Positions 1 to 13,000 of a stretch of 64,000 nucleotides of DNA are shown here, piece by piece. The first letter of the stretch is position 1. Every line of letters starts with the position of its first letter. The translations under genes were made by a program, and so were the position numbers. The DNA comes from Enchytraeus crypticus (taxonomy: Eukaryota > Annelida > Clitellata > Enchytraeida > Enchytraeidae), in the NCBI GenBank assembly GCA_905160935.1, contig CAJHZI010000253.1, forward strand, positions 3,046,001 through 3,110,000, given 5' to 3'. Under the pieces are notes generated by a model that ran no database searches, had not been told where the DNA came from, and was given only the letters and a program-made list of their open reading frames with translations.

Positions 1-71
1 TGCTCTGTCAGCCACAACCGTTATTCCGCGAGGTACTAGACTAGCATCGACTCTCTCGCGTTGACCCGGTC
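1..71 (-). CDS. Myo1 visible exon 24: start of TH2-like tail, cut by window edge
   Basis: After acceptor GCCTAG the completed Arg codon is followed by [15 protein letters not shown] and the frame stays open to base 1. It follows NSR in phase, and Pro at this place matches the family. Base composition is clearly less AT-rich than the flanking intron. A proline-rich TH2 and SH3 domain would be expected further left. Confidence 0.75.
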
Positions 72-2624
72 CTAGGCATATATTTATTTGACAACTATAT
101 AGTGATCATTCAAAAGCAATGAAGAAAGTCGATTCAAATGCATACATACTGATGTTAGCTATTTCAAATGTCGATACTTCACTTGATTCGTTACCTGAAA
201 TTACTTTCAAATGCTTTTAAAATGCAGCAGAATATCGTTTCAAGGAAACCTTCGTTTTCTGCCATCGTAAGTTGACGCATTACCGACTATTTATTATAAA
301 ATTGCACATTATCAGGAGTTTTTCTTTTACTAAACTATGTAAGTCATGAATAATTGACCATCTCGTGTAGATAAGTTCCCTAGAATAACTACGAGAAATC
401 AAAACACGTGCAAAACAGGAACACTAACCATATTCTACCTGAATACAGTATCGTAATAAAACCTGTATTAGAATGACACATGAAGATACGCGACACAATA
501 AAGAACTACAATAAATGTAAATACACAAAACAATAGACTTTTAAAATAACAATACCTATAGATGCAATAAACAATGCAGAACAGCAATACAAATAGATAC
601 ACTAACTGCAGCTGCAGTAGAATGTTTATGTAAATTGATCTTTTATAAAATTACTACTACAGTGTATATGTAACCTTTTATATTTGTTTTCATGTCATAA
701 TAAACAACAAATACGGCACACTTAACTAGAAACTAAACAAGAAAGAGAGTTATCACAGAACAGCCTAAGCTCTGTGAGGTAATACAGTCAGTAGCAATTA
801 CAAAGAATAACAAATACGTTTATTAATTGTCTTCTATGCTACAGAATACTGTAGAACCTATGGAAACCATACACATTAATTTCTACCCATAAACGAAGGT
901 CAACATCCAAACATACTTTTATAAATGTAAACCAAAGTATAGTTTACTTAAACCTTAGCCTTAAGGTATTAAAAACCAACTGAATTAAATAAATATTGAG
1001 CTAAAAATATCAAACTAAACATAGTTTACTTAAAAAAAAAAAAAATAGAGTTATCTAAGTGTCGGGTAAATTGTTTGTTAATTATAGCTTGATTAGCTAT
1101 ATATATAATAACTAAGCAAGATCAAGTACAAGTACTACAACAAAAGTTAATTAACAAAGTATATCTTAAATATTTTATTACATTTTAATTATGTTTATTT
1201 ATTGTTTGTGATGCATTACTGATTAACATGTTGATCTATGCAGTGCTCTTACGTGTCTTCCTCCTATGACGCAAAATGCATCCTGGTCAGATTTTCCTTA
1301 AGTTGATTTTCAATTACACCACAGGATTGGCCTCGTTGGCGAATTGTTACAGCGTGTGCTCTGAATCTGTACGCCGAATTCGAATCACAAGTTTAGTCAC
1401 CAACAAAAAAAACCCGAAGCGATGTAATTATACTTGAAACCGCGCTCTCTGCTCTAGGAGCTATCAAAAAAACCACCGATTACTAATAGCCATTGAGAGA
1501 AGGAGGAAATAACGAAAACTACGAATTCAGCCACTTTATAAAGAAAGTCTGCAAACACGTGCGTTGTGTAGTATGTACAACTGGACGAATAAAAATCTCT
1601 TGAAATACTAACGCGAGTTTTTAGGCAACCCAGGTCCGATAGCGATGACGCCTGATTTCACCTGCGCCTTATCTCCTTTCCCGTTCACAAACTTTATCCT
1701 TTTCGAGCCGCTTTTAAGCCGATATTCAAGTCTACAAATTTATAGACTGAATTAGAATCGATCATGTAATTGATATGATGGTATTATAATTATAATAATG
1801 ATAATAATGATAATAATAATAATAATAAAATTTAAAACCTAAATGAAAATATTGCCGCTGCAATAATTATTGTTAAAATATCCATTCTCGAAATTTGTGC
1901 CATTACTCACAGGCGAATATTTAAAAAACGGGTGTGCTTCAAAATGAAGCCTATGAAATATTTACGCAAATGGTCGGTTTTGTACGATAACCCTTCCAGA
2001 GTCTTGATTTCTCAAGCTACCACATTTAGAAACCTCAAATTGTTTACACTAAAGGGGTCCTTACAAGGTCAACGTGACGACACTTCTGCTTTTACAGTGT
2101 ATTATTTGCATCAAGGTACTGTAAAGTTGAAGCTCTTTTTAAATATAATGTTTAATTTTAAGCTGTTTAAGGTCAATGAAGTTCAATTAGGAAATCATAT
2201 TAATTAATGAATTAAAATGATAAGAATTTAGCTAACTAATAAGAATTTAGCTAATTAATTACTCGTCGCTGAAGCTGATGGTTAGCGGATGCTTGACTAC
2301 GTCCTTGTAACGCTTGGCGAGTAAAGTGAGGAACTCTGTCTTGAACATTGACTCGAGCAGACTGTCGTAGTCGTTGCTGATGTGCAGGATAAAGAAATCA
2401 TCCTGTCGCGTGCTGAAAGAAAATCAGCTAAAATTAAATAGCAAGGATAATGATCATGATCTACGGCAGAAGCCAAATTTTTCCACGATAGAGGCTAAAT
2501 TAAGATTTGTTTAATGTTCAATGTTTGTAATTAGATCAGCCTCTTAAACTATGAAGTGCTCGTACTGATTGTAAAATCTGATTGTGGGTAGGAATAAGAA
2601 TCTTGGATCTGCCACTAGCCAGAG

Positions 2625-2685
<61 letters not shown>

Positions 2686-4453
2686 ATCTGTAAGAGAATC
2701 CATACGCCGACAGATCAGTATAGAACAGTATCTACAGATCCTATAGCGGAAAATAGAAAACAATTAATTAGCTATAAGTGATTGCTACAGAAGATTGTTT
2801 ATCAAGTTAAAGGTATATTGAGGCGTAATAATGGCACTATCTTTGTGACCTGGCGACCTTGTTAGCTAAAGATTGTATCTACTATGTAATCATATAATTG
2901 GGAATTACAATATGTTGTTCAGACACGCCATCTGCCAGAACAATTTGAATAGAAAGAGAGAGTGAGTGAGAGAGAGAGAGAGAGACAGAGTGAGAGAAGA
3001 GCGAAACATAGAGGTTAAAGTAAGCAGGGTTCCATGGTATCTCTGATCCTGGATCCTTTGATTTTCGGGGTTAGAAATAAATTTTAGGGACCCGGAGAAT
3101 TCTATGGATCTCACAACATAAAATCGATATACTTTATTGACGGAAGAAAAGTGAGCGAGAAGAGAGAGAGAGAGTGAAAGAGAGAGAGAGAGAGAGAGAG
3201 CAAAAGAGTGAAAGAGAGAGAGAACGAGAGAGAGAGAGAGAGAAAGAGAGGGAGAGAGAAGACAACAGAGAGAGAGAGAGGGAGATAGTGAGAGAACTAT
3301 TCTAATAAATCACTTTAAAATGATTACCTTAGAGATGCGCGCTGAATGTGTTCCAGAAGTATTCGTCTAATCACGGTTTCGATGAGTTTTCCTTTGTTGG
3401 GTCCGTCCTTGGCCTTAGTTCTACCTATTAGATACACGTGCTTAGACGTCAGAATTAGATCACGAAACGTCGCCTGAAAACAGTCAAACTTTACTAGTTT
3501 TCCTTGAAAGTTGCAAACACTCAATACATATAATAAAAATATCTCTCTCTTAGTGCACTGTCTACTGGCAGGTCCATGGTATATAACGCTTCCACTCTTC
3601 TCTGTCTTCCGATTTCCTCTTCATATCGACACATATGAGTGAATCTTTAAATCATCTAACGTACCTAATCTCGGCCTGCCCCTGCCTCTATTTCCTTCCA
3701 TTCTGCTTCTATGACCTCGTTTAATAAACTTTCCCCCTTTAGGATGTATCCTATCCAACTCTTATTACTATTTCTTAATACATTTATCAACTGTTTATCT
3801 TAATAACTCTCTCCAGAACTTCCAGAATAATAAAATAAGAATGACAAATAAAATAAAATATTGAAGAGTATCAATCATCATCATCATCATCTTCCCTTAA
3901 ATCCCAGTTTAACCAGGGTCGGGATACGCATAGACTATGAAGTATAGACTATTGAAGAGTATTAATATAAATTTATAAATCAAAATTGAATTAATTTTAT
4001 AATAATGACAATAATAATAAAGGTTTGACGTCCGTTTCCCCATCTAAGGATGATGTCTGGGACGTATGTGATTAATACATGATTAATAATGAATTAAGTA
4101 TATATTAATGATAGACTAGTATAAAATAGGCCAACTAGTTAACTGGGAATTAAGGGAAGATGATAATGGTGATGATGATTATACTATTATCAAATACACA
4201 GATATTATATTATAAATATAAACTAATAACAAATTCTACTGGAAATTGCTCATTAAAATCTTACTAATGATTCTACTAATGATTTAATAATTAGTAATAA
4301 TGATCTTTTAATTATTCTAAAAACTCAACTAAGCCAAATTATGTAATTGGACAAAATAAATGATTGAAAAATATTACAATCTGTGCTGTGACATATCTCA
4401 ACACGAAACCGACTATACTTGTATATTAGTCTAAATTCCATCATACGACTTCA

Positions 4454-4496
<43 letters not shown>

Positions 4497-7400
4497 CCTT
4501 CCCTTGAATCCCAGTTTAACTAGAGTCGAGATACGAATAGACTGTCTCAAATCCTCTCTGTCCTAAATCATATCATCAGCTAATCCCCTATTTAAGACTT
4601 CTCTATTCGTTTAAATTTTCGTAGCAATTTCTGGAGCCTAGTCTCTTACCAACCGAATGCCCTTTCTGACGTCGGTATGAATCTTAGTGTTTTAGTCGCC
4701 TGTACGACACGTGCAGCCACCGGTTCATCATTTCTTCAAACAACCCGGACACAACACGGAGACATCATACGACTTCATTAGATAATATAAAATATAAGCT
4801 CGTTATAATGAAGTTTAAACCTTTCCACGTCGATCGTATTTCTTGACTTTATCCGTGAATTCGACTCTTTCTCGCTTCTCGAGCAAAGCTCTTATGGCTG
4901 GCTGTGACTCAATGCCGATGTAGTCTCCAACAAAAGATCTGTTAATGCTAAACCTCCTCCTCTCTTTCTTGTTAAATAGAAGATCACAAGCTGCAGCATA
5001 GAGACAGTGTTTACTACTAGTTACCAGCATCGAAAGAGATTCAGTTTATACTTTATACTAGCAACCGAACTAAAACAGATATGTAACTTATATGCATTAA
5101 TATGTTTAAAAACAAACGGAAAATGTAACGTAATAAATTGTAGAGGATTATTTAGTTTTTAAACCAATATCAACACAAAAAGGATTTTATTTTTCAACAG
5201 TCGGAGAAAATAAATGTTTATTCCTGTCAAATTAGAAAAAATATCCTATCAAATTAGGTTCCACACTTCAAATTGCATTCATAAATACTGCACAGTTTCT
5301 TTAAATGGCTAAGTGTAAAATCCTGAGCTAGCACTCATATTTATTGACAATTCCAATAAAGTAACCTAGATACTCATACTATATATGATGCTCTTTATCA
5401 GAACAAATCTTGCAAGTTCACAGTAGCTCATGTCTTCATCACCCGCTACAGTTAAGTAAAATCGATTAAAAGCAGAGACCTAAAGACCGGTTTCAGTTTT
5501 CAGCTTTGTGAAACTATTTGCGCAGTGGAATGCATAATATTTCTTTCTTTAACCAACCGAATGGTAATTTAACGATTGCATTTACACCGCATTCAAATCA
5601 AATTATATAATCAAATTAACAAAAAAGAGTCGTGTAAGCACACGTACTAACAAAGCAATTATTAATTACTCTAATTACTCTAAATTTTTCTTCAAAATGA
5701 CTCTATATTTTGAAATTAATGTATAATTTTGAGAATAGCTCGGCATTAAATTAGGTCTGATGTTGTACCGTTGTAGACATAGTTTTTGCTCACCGGCGGA
5801 TTTGTCTCAAAAGTGCTCGACGATATCATGCATTACAGTGCCACTCTAATTGTTATAATGTTATGTTATATGATTTCATGGGTAAACAGGATTGTTTTCT
5901 CATGGAATGAAGCCCCTGCCCAGTAAATGTTAGTCGAAACTGAGGAAGGCATAGGGGGCCTACCTCGTCATAAGCAGAATCCCCAAGAATAATGGTGTAT
6001 CAAAAGGTATGTTATAAATAATTTAAAGATCCACTCGTATGCGAACGTGAAGAGTAAAACTGAAGATTGAGATGAGTGGAGGCGTTATATACCATGGACC
6101 TACCAGTAGGCAGTGCACTAAGAGAGAGAGAGATATGATTTCTTACCTTCCTGTCTCATGCGAATATAGTGCTTGACTGCGTTCCACTTTCTGAACGCCT
6201 TTTGAATAATCCTGGCGTAATGGTCAAATTTCCTCTCTCGCAGTTCCTCCAGCATAAAGAGCTATAAACATAATTAAACATCAGCTAGAAGAATATTCAC
6301 TCTGGATCTGCCACTAGGAACACTAAAGAGAGGAAGGAACTGAATTTGTCCATAGAAATTAGGCTCAGTGGCTAAAACATCAATACATGTACATTCAAAC
6401 AGTAACATTCAAACTATTGCGCCGTGAAAAGGTCATCATTTCGTATGGAAAATTGAGAAACCATAAAGTAAAAGTAGGTTTTACACGACAATTATAAGGC
6501 CAACTTTAAGGACCTTTAAAAGAACTAAACAAATTGCGCTCCCCCAGTAAAGACGCAAGCTATTTTTGCCCCTTCTCCCACAACACACAGTTACAATAAG
6601 CTTAAAGGGTGATGCACACCGATTCCGGGGCTTTCACAAAAACTTTTGTTCTTCCCATTTGATACTGATCCGTTTCCATTTGCACGTGATGGAAAAGATG
6701 CAGACAGCCTTTCTTTGGATCGCCATTCCATTGAGGATACGTTTCCGGAGTTAGGATTGCGTATCTAAGCATAAAATACAATAATGTTATATTTTAGCAA
6801 ACGCTATCGCATGTGAGTCCAACATAACATAACTATACTTGGTCAGAAAGCAATTACATCAATCAATCAGTAAGAATATTTGACGTCCGGTTCCTCGCCA
6901 TAAGGCAATGTCAGGGACGTCTCTTGCAGATTCTACATAAAGAGGCGCCAAAGAACCACGAAGACCACTGAGTACACAGAGAACACAAGAGAAATCCTCG
7001 TTTAAGATCCATTAGAACACTTGAATAGCACAAATACATCATAGTTCGATAGAGAATGATGATATATCAGTACATTGAAAGAAATTGTATTAGAAGGCAA
7101 GTTAATAAACGATATGAGGTAACAAAAAAACATGCAATCTTATGAACTATTTATATGAAATTTCTAATGTATATTTTCCAATGTCACTTAAATAATAAAT
7201 AAATAAATAAAGGTTTAACGTCCGTTTCCTCATCCAGAGATGATGTCAGGGACGTCCCCAACAGCACACATCACTACAGATCAATTCACACAGACCAATC
7301 TGCGAAAGAAATGTGCTGAGGAGAAGTAAGATATTATAAGTATCTTATACTTATAACAAATGTAAATTATAACAAAAATTAAGATACAAATAAATAAAAT

Positions 7401-9745
7401 TATACTAGAATTAAGTCGCAGGAACGATTTTAAACACGGCCTGAATGTCACTGTCTTCAAGCATTGCTTCACTAAAAACTTCATTAAATGACAAGTTAAC
7501 GTAAAATTGTATAACAATTAATATGATTTAATAAAAACGTAAGTCTAAATCAAATCGAAACTTCTACTGCAACCAAAAAATTGTAAAACTTTAGCCGCAG
7601 CATTTTTACTAGCAATAATAATATTTATAACATTTGCTCATCATTAGCATTAGTATTAGTCATTTACAGTTATTAGTCAACTACAGTCTAAAACCAATAT
7701 TATGAAAAGTGACTAAATTGTCTAGATTTACTATGCTAGAATTTACGGGTATCATAATCACATGTAATCACATAATGGCTTTTCACGTCACAATCACATT
7801 TTTAAACATTGTCATGATTTTATAGTTAAACACAAAATGATTCCTTTGTACAAGTTATGCAATGTATAATTAATCAGATAATCTCTGCTTAGTACTGCAC
7901 TTAAATCAAATAAATAAATACTGCGAAGTGACTTTCAAATTCATCTATTTTCATTGAAGTTGGTTTGAATTAAGATTTTAAATTAGTTAAAGCGATACCT
8001 TCTCAGAAATTTATCAAATGGTCTTCGGTAAGCAAAGCCAGCTCGTCTAACTCGTATATTTTCCTTCAGACCGAGGTATTCCACCTGATGCCTCACTCTA
8101 AAACAAATATTCCATCATCATCATCTTTTTCTTCCCTTGAATTGAATCGCAGATTATCTAGGGTTGGGATTATATAAAATTTTTTAGCAATTTCTGGAGC
8201 CTATACTCTCACCAACCGAATACCCTTTCTGACGTTAGTTTAGATCATAGGGATTTGTCGCCTTCTACGACTCGTGCAGTACACAATTGGTCTATTCTTC
8301 AGCAGCCCGGACACAACACGGGTAAATAAACAATTATTCGATAGTTTATATTTTACAAATACACGTCTTTAAGACTGTACTGCACGGACGTTAAAAAAGG
8401 AGAACATTCGGAGCGTATCTGAGAGGTGGTCATCATCTGGAGACTATGGTGATGAATGGAGATAGACTGACTAAATTACAAAACACGTCAGAAGATAGAC
8501 TCACAAATTTGAAATCCATCGATCTATCAGATCAGAAATCTTTCAGTCTATCTGATTGCATATCGGATCGACTGACAAAATTACAAATTAGGAGTTAAAT
8601 AATTGAAATATAAGCCAAGGAAGAACAACAAGAGCCGTATGGGTCATGATCTTAGAGGAAATGGTTTACTAAAATAGATGATTAAAGGAAGAATGAATAC
8701 GACGAAGGTTGGGAGAAGACCAAGACTAAGCATGTTGGATGCTATAATAGCTTATTCGTATGTCTACATGAGACTATGACGCATCACATAGTTGACTTAG
8801 TTGATGATGTAATCACATAATAGATGATGTCATTAAATAATTGACCATGTCATTAATTATATCATCCCAAAATTGATATCATCACATAGTTGATTATATC
8901 AGCATAAAATAGTTGATGATGAGGTCACATAGCTGAAGTTATCATAGGGTTAGTGATGTGTATGCAATATTCAAACCAATTATACAAAGTCATCTTTCCA
9001 AAGTTAATATAGTCGTTTTTACTTGTCGATGAAATATGTTAATGTTACAGGCCTACGAACTAAAATTACGGTTAAGGTAACATTGGTCAGGGTTAAGGGC
9101 ACCGTTATGACTACGAGATATTTGGGTTAATGAGGGTGTATATGTCATCGTTGTTTAACACCTTATGCAACCAATAATTCATCATCTTCCCTTAAATCCC
9201 AGTTTAACCAGGGTCGGGATACGAATAGACTTTCAAGTTTATCCACTCGTTTAAGTTTTAGTAGCAATTTCTGGAGCCTAGGGGCTCACCAACTGAATGC
9301 CCTTTCTGACGTTGGTTTGGATATAGTTTTATGTCGCCTTCTAGGACACGTGAATATATACACGATCGGTCTATTCTTCACGCAATCCGGACACAACACG
9401 GGGAAACATCTTATATAACCAATAAAATATGTACAAATTATAAGAAAAGTGAGGTAGTCAACCTTTCTTCCTCCCAATCTCTCGGCTGTTTCGTCTCGTT
9501 GGGCTTAATACATCTGATATAGTGAGGCGTGCATTTCATCAGAGCGTCGATCAGCTTATTCGCTTGTGTCTAAATTAGAGCAAGATCAAACTTATTTAAA
9601 TGTCATTTAACTTTATTACTTTATCTAAACAATAACATCATTGGACTGACGCAGTTTTTATGATTTTATATTTCTTTTACTGTATAAGTTTTTAGGGTTC
9701 ACTATGAGTGAAGCGATCAATAAGCGAATCATATATATATCACTA

Positions 9746-9804
<59 letters not shown>

Positions 9805-9938
9805 AAAGTCACAAATAAGGGATTGACTGATGAAATGATGTACGACAGAGAGGATTTGAGATAGTCTATTCGTATCTCGACCCTAGTTAAACTGGGAGTC
9901 AAGGGAAGATGATGATGAGACGACGACGACGATGATGA

Positions 9939-10018
<80 letters not shown>

Positions 10019-13000
10019 ACTGCAAGTGCAAACTTCAATGTATTTTAATGAAAAGTATAAATGTAATTTATAAAAATGTCTAAAACTCACTCTGATTTTC
10101 AGACCGGCGGTTGTGGGTCGAGTTCTGCTGGTTCCATTTACAACTTCCGGGAATAGGCCAGCGATAAACTGGCTGTAGGTAAACCAATATAATTGAAAAG
10201 TTGTAATGAATTAGCGAGATACTTGACTTTTTAATATCCGAAAATAATTTATTAAAACTAAATGTAGGCCTACCGTTCAATAGATAGAAGGTAACAAAGG
10301 TTTTTATAGTGTCTAATAAAGTAATAGATGAACAGAGAAAAAGATAGCGAATAAAGTTAAATGAAACGGTTTTCATAACGGCATTTACAAAACATTAAGA
10401 GCTAGGTACACAAAATTACTTCAGGATTCAATACAAACTACAGTAACATTTAGACACACGAATGCTACTTATATGCAGGAGAGTGACATTTCATTCAATA
10501 TGTGTTTATGTATGTATATGTGTGTCAAACTCTCTAGTAAAGATGTGTCGTAGTGTGCCACTGTTCCTGTAATAAAGACTTTTGTTTGCATGTATGTAAG
10601 TGTGTGTATGTGTGTGCGTACATGTCTGTGACACTAAGCATATGTATGTTAGCAGATACAATAAAGGTGTTGTTACTCACTTGCTACTACTCTGCATCAA
10701 TTGTGTATGTATGCGTATGTGTATGTGTGCGTGTATGTGTGTGTATGAGTGAGTACGTGTCGGTGACACTAAGGGTTGTATGTTATCAGATAGTTGGAAT
10801 ATATTAAGAACTTTCAGCTTTTCTGTATCAATTGCGAATGTATGTGCATGTGTGCGTGTATGTGCGTGTATGTGCATGTATGTGTGCATGTGTGTGTATG
10901 TTTGTGTATGTGTATGTTTGCAGGAATGTGTTTGTATATGTGTGTACGTGTTTGTGACACTAAGGGTATGTATGTTATCAGATTGTTACACAACATTACT
11001 CACTTGCTGCTGTTCTGCATCAATTGCGTATGTGTATGTATGTGTATGTGTGAGGGAGTGAATAAGCGAGTGTGTGAGAGTGTGTGTGACACTAAGGTAT
11101 GTGTGTGTGTGTGACGCTAAGGTGTGTGTGATACTAAGGGTATGTATGTTATCAGATTGTTACACAACATTACTCACTTGCTGCTGTTCTGCATCAATTG
11201 CGTATGTGTATGTATGTGTATGTGTGAGGGAGTGAATAAGCGAGTGTGTGTGACACTAAGGTGTGTGTGTGACACTAAGGTGTGTGTGTGTGATACTAAT
11301 GATATGCATACTATCAGATAGCTACACAACATTACTAACTTGTTGCTGTTCTGCATCAATTCAACGAGATCAGGAAACAGAACATCTCGATTTCTCTCAC
11401 AAAACCCATCAACGTCGTAGACCACCTTAACAGTTCAGAGCACATCACTAAATATACAACTCACATCTTCGGGCAATGACGATGCCAGTGGCGATGTCAG
11501 TAAGTTACTCGACCGCGAATCAGTATGTGCGGGATTCAAATCCTGGGCTCGCCCGTCACGGACATCGCTTTCGAACAAGGAAACTAACGTTAACATTAGC
11601 CTTATCATCTTTACCAATTCGCATTTTCGGAACAAGGTTTGAGGAGAGAGGGAATAATATTTGAGAATAGAGGGACCAAGATTTGAGGACAGATGGATCT
11701 GGCTATTTGGAAATGAATTGCGACATTCAATATATGAAAGCATGACAGGAGAGGTATACACAAAAAGTTTAGATAAATTAATAGGATATGAACCCAGCCA
11801 CTGGAAAAAACTTTAAACAAAATGATAGCGTTTAAACTAATGATACAATATTAATATCAAATAATACAATTAGTAGTGAAACTTATTTAAATACTTAGAA
11901 ACTATTAAAGTATATATGAATATTTACAACATTCAAGTTATGAAACATAATCATCTGCTTCCTTGGAAACATCCAAAAGAAAGGGAGAGAGAGAGAAAGA
12001 GAGAGAGAGAGAACTAAGGAAAACAAACAAGCCTACATGCATGTTGTTGCATATGCTATTTCCCTGACTTTACAAAGTCAATTTTTAAACTTTAGAAAGG
12101 TCAACATTATGTGTAGAATCACCTTGCCGGCATAGTGATGTATCATGAAGCCACCCCCGCAAGGCTGATAATGATCATTGTTTACCAAACCTTGAAGTTT
12201 CTGTCAAATATATTACAATAATCTGCGCTTCCACATCTCAAATACGAATTGATACTCGAAACATAGGATATCCATCCGCTAAGCCGCATAAATAGTTGGT
12301 CACATAACATTTTCCTAATTAGTTTGAGTGAAACCAATTAAATAAATTAATCTAATTTCAGAAAAGCGGTTAATTTATTTAAATAAACTCTAAAACTTAC
12401 ATGAAGTAGTGATATTATGAATATTAAGTTATTGTATGAAATTCAAATTCAAACTAAGTCATGATAAACTTATGATAAATCAGAGCAATGATACAACTGA
12501 TATCATGATCATTTCAACATATAAGGCCAATATGTAATTTAACTAGGCGATGCTAAAAAAGCGTTTGATTAACATTTGCTGGGTGAAATTAATAATCTTT
12601 TTTTCTAGCAGCTAATGCTTGAAGAGGCAGGCCGAGATTAGGATAGTTAGATGGTCCACTCGTATGTGGACACGAAGAGGAAAGCGGAAAACAGAGAAGA
12701 GTGGAGGCATTATATGCCATGGATCTGCCAGTAGGCAGTGCACTAAGAGAGAGGAAGAAAGCTTGAACATTAATTATTTTAATTTGTTATAAACTTACTC
12801 AATAATTACAAACCTATTATTATTCATTAAGTATTAACTTGGACATTCTTAATTTAACATACCGCAACAAATTTCTGATCCGAGCCTTCGTTGACTGCAT
12901 GCATCGTGGCGCAGACATCATCTAGAACACTCATCATGCCGGGAGGGTTCTTTCCCTCAATCAACTCACACACGATCTTGTTGTTGAAGTAGTCTATCGG

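Noticed and set aside
1932-2207. 91-residue plus-strand ORF
   Set aside because: Begins with an alternative start, lies in an AT-rich myosin intron and shows no domain or codon pattern suggesting a gene.
2259-2261. Stop codon of the myosin gene after [10 protein letters not shown]
   Set aside because: The GA|GTAATT donor two bases earlier joins in phase to 1731, giving TH1 residues that match the family to GPGLPKNSR.
10553-11321. Cys/Val-rich ORFs on the plus strand
   Set aside because: They come from TG repeats in the exon-donor array; the real coding sequence here is the antisense myosin exon.
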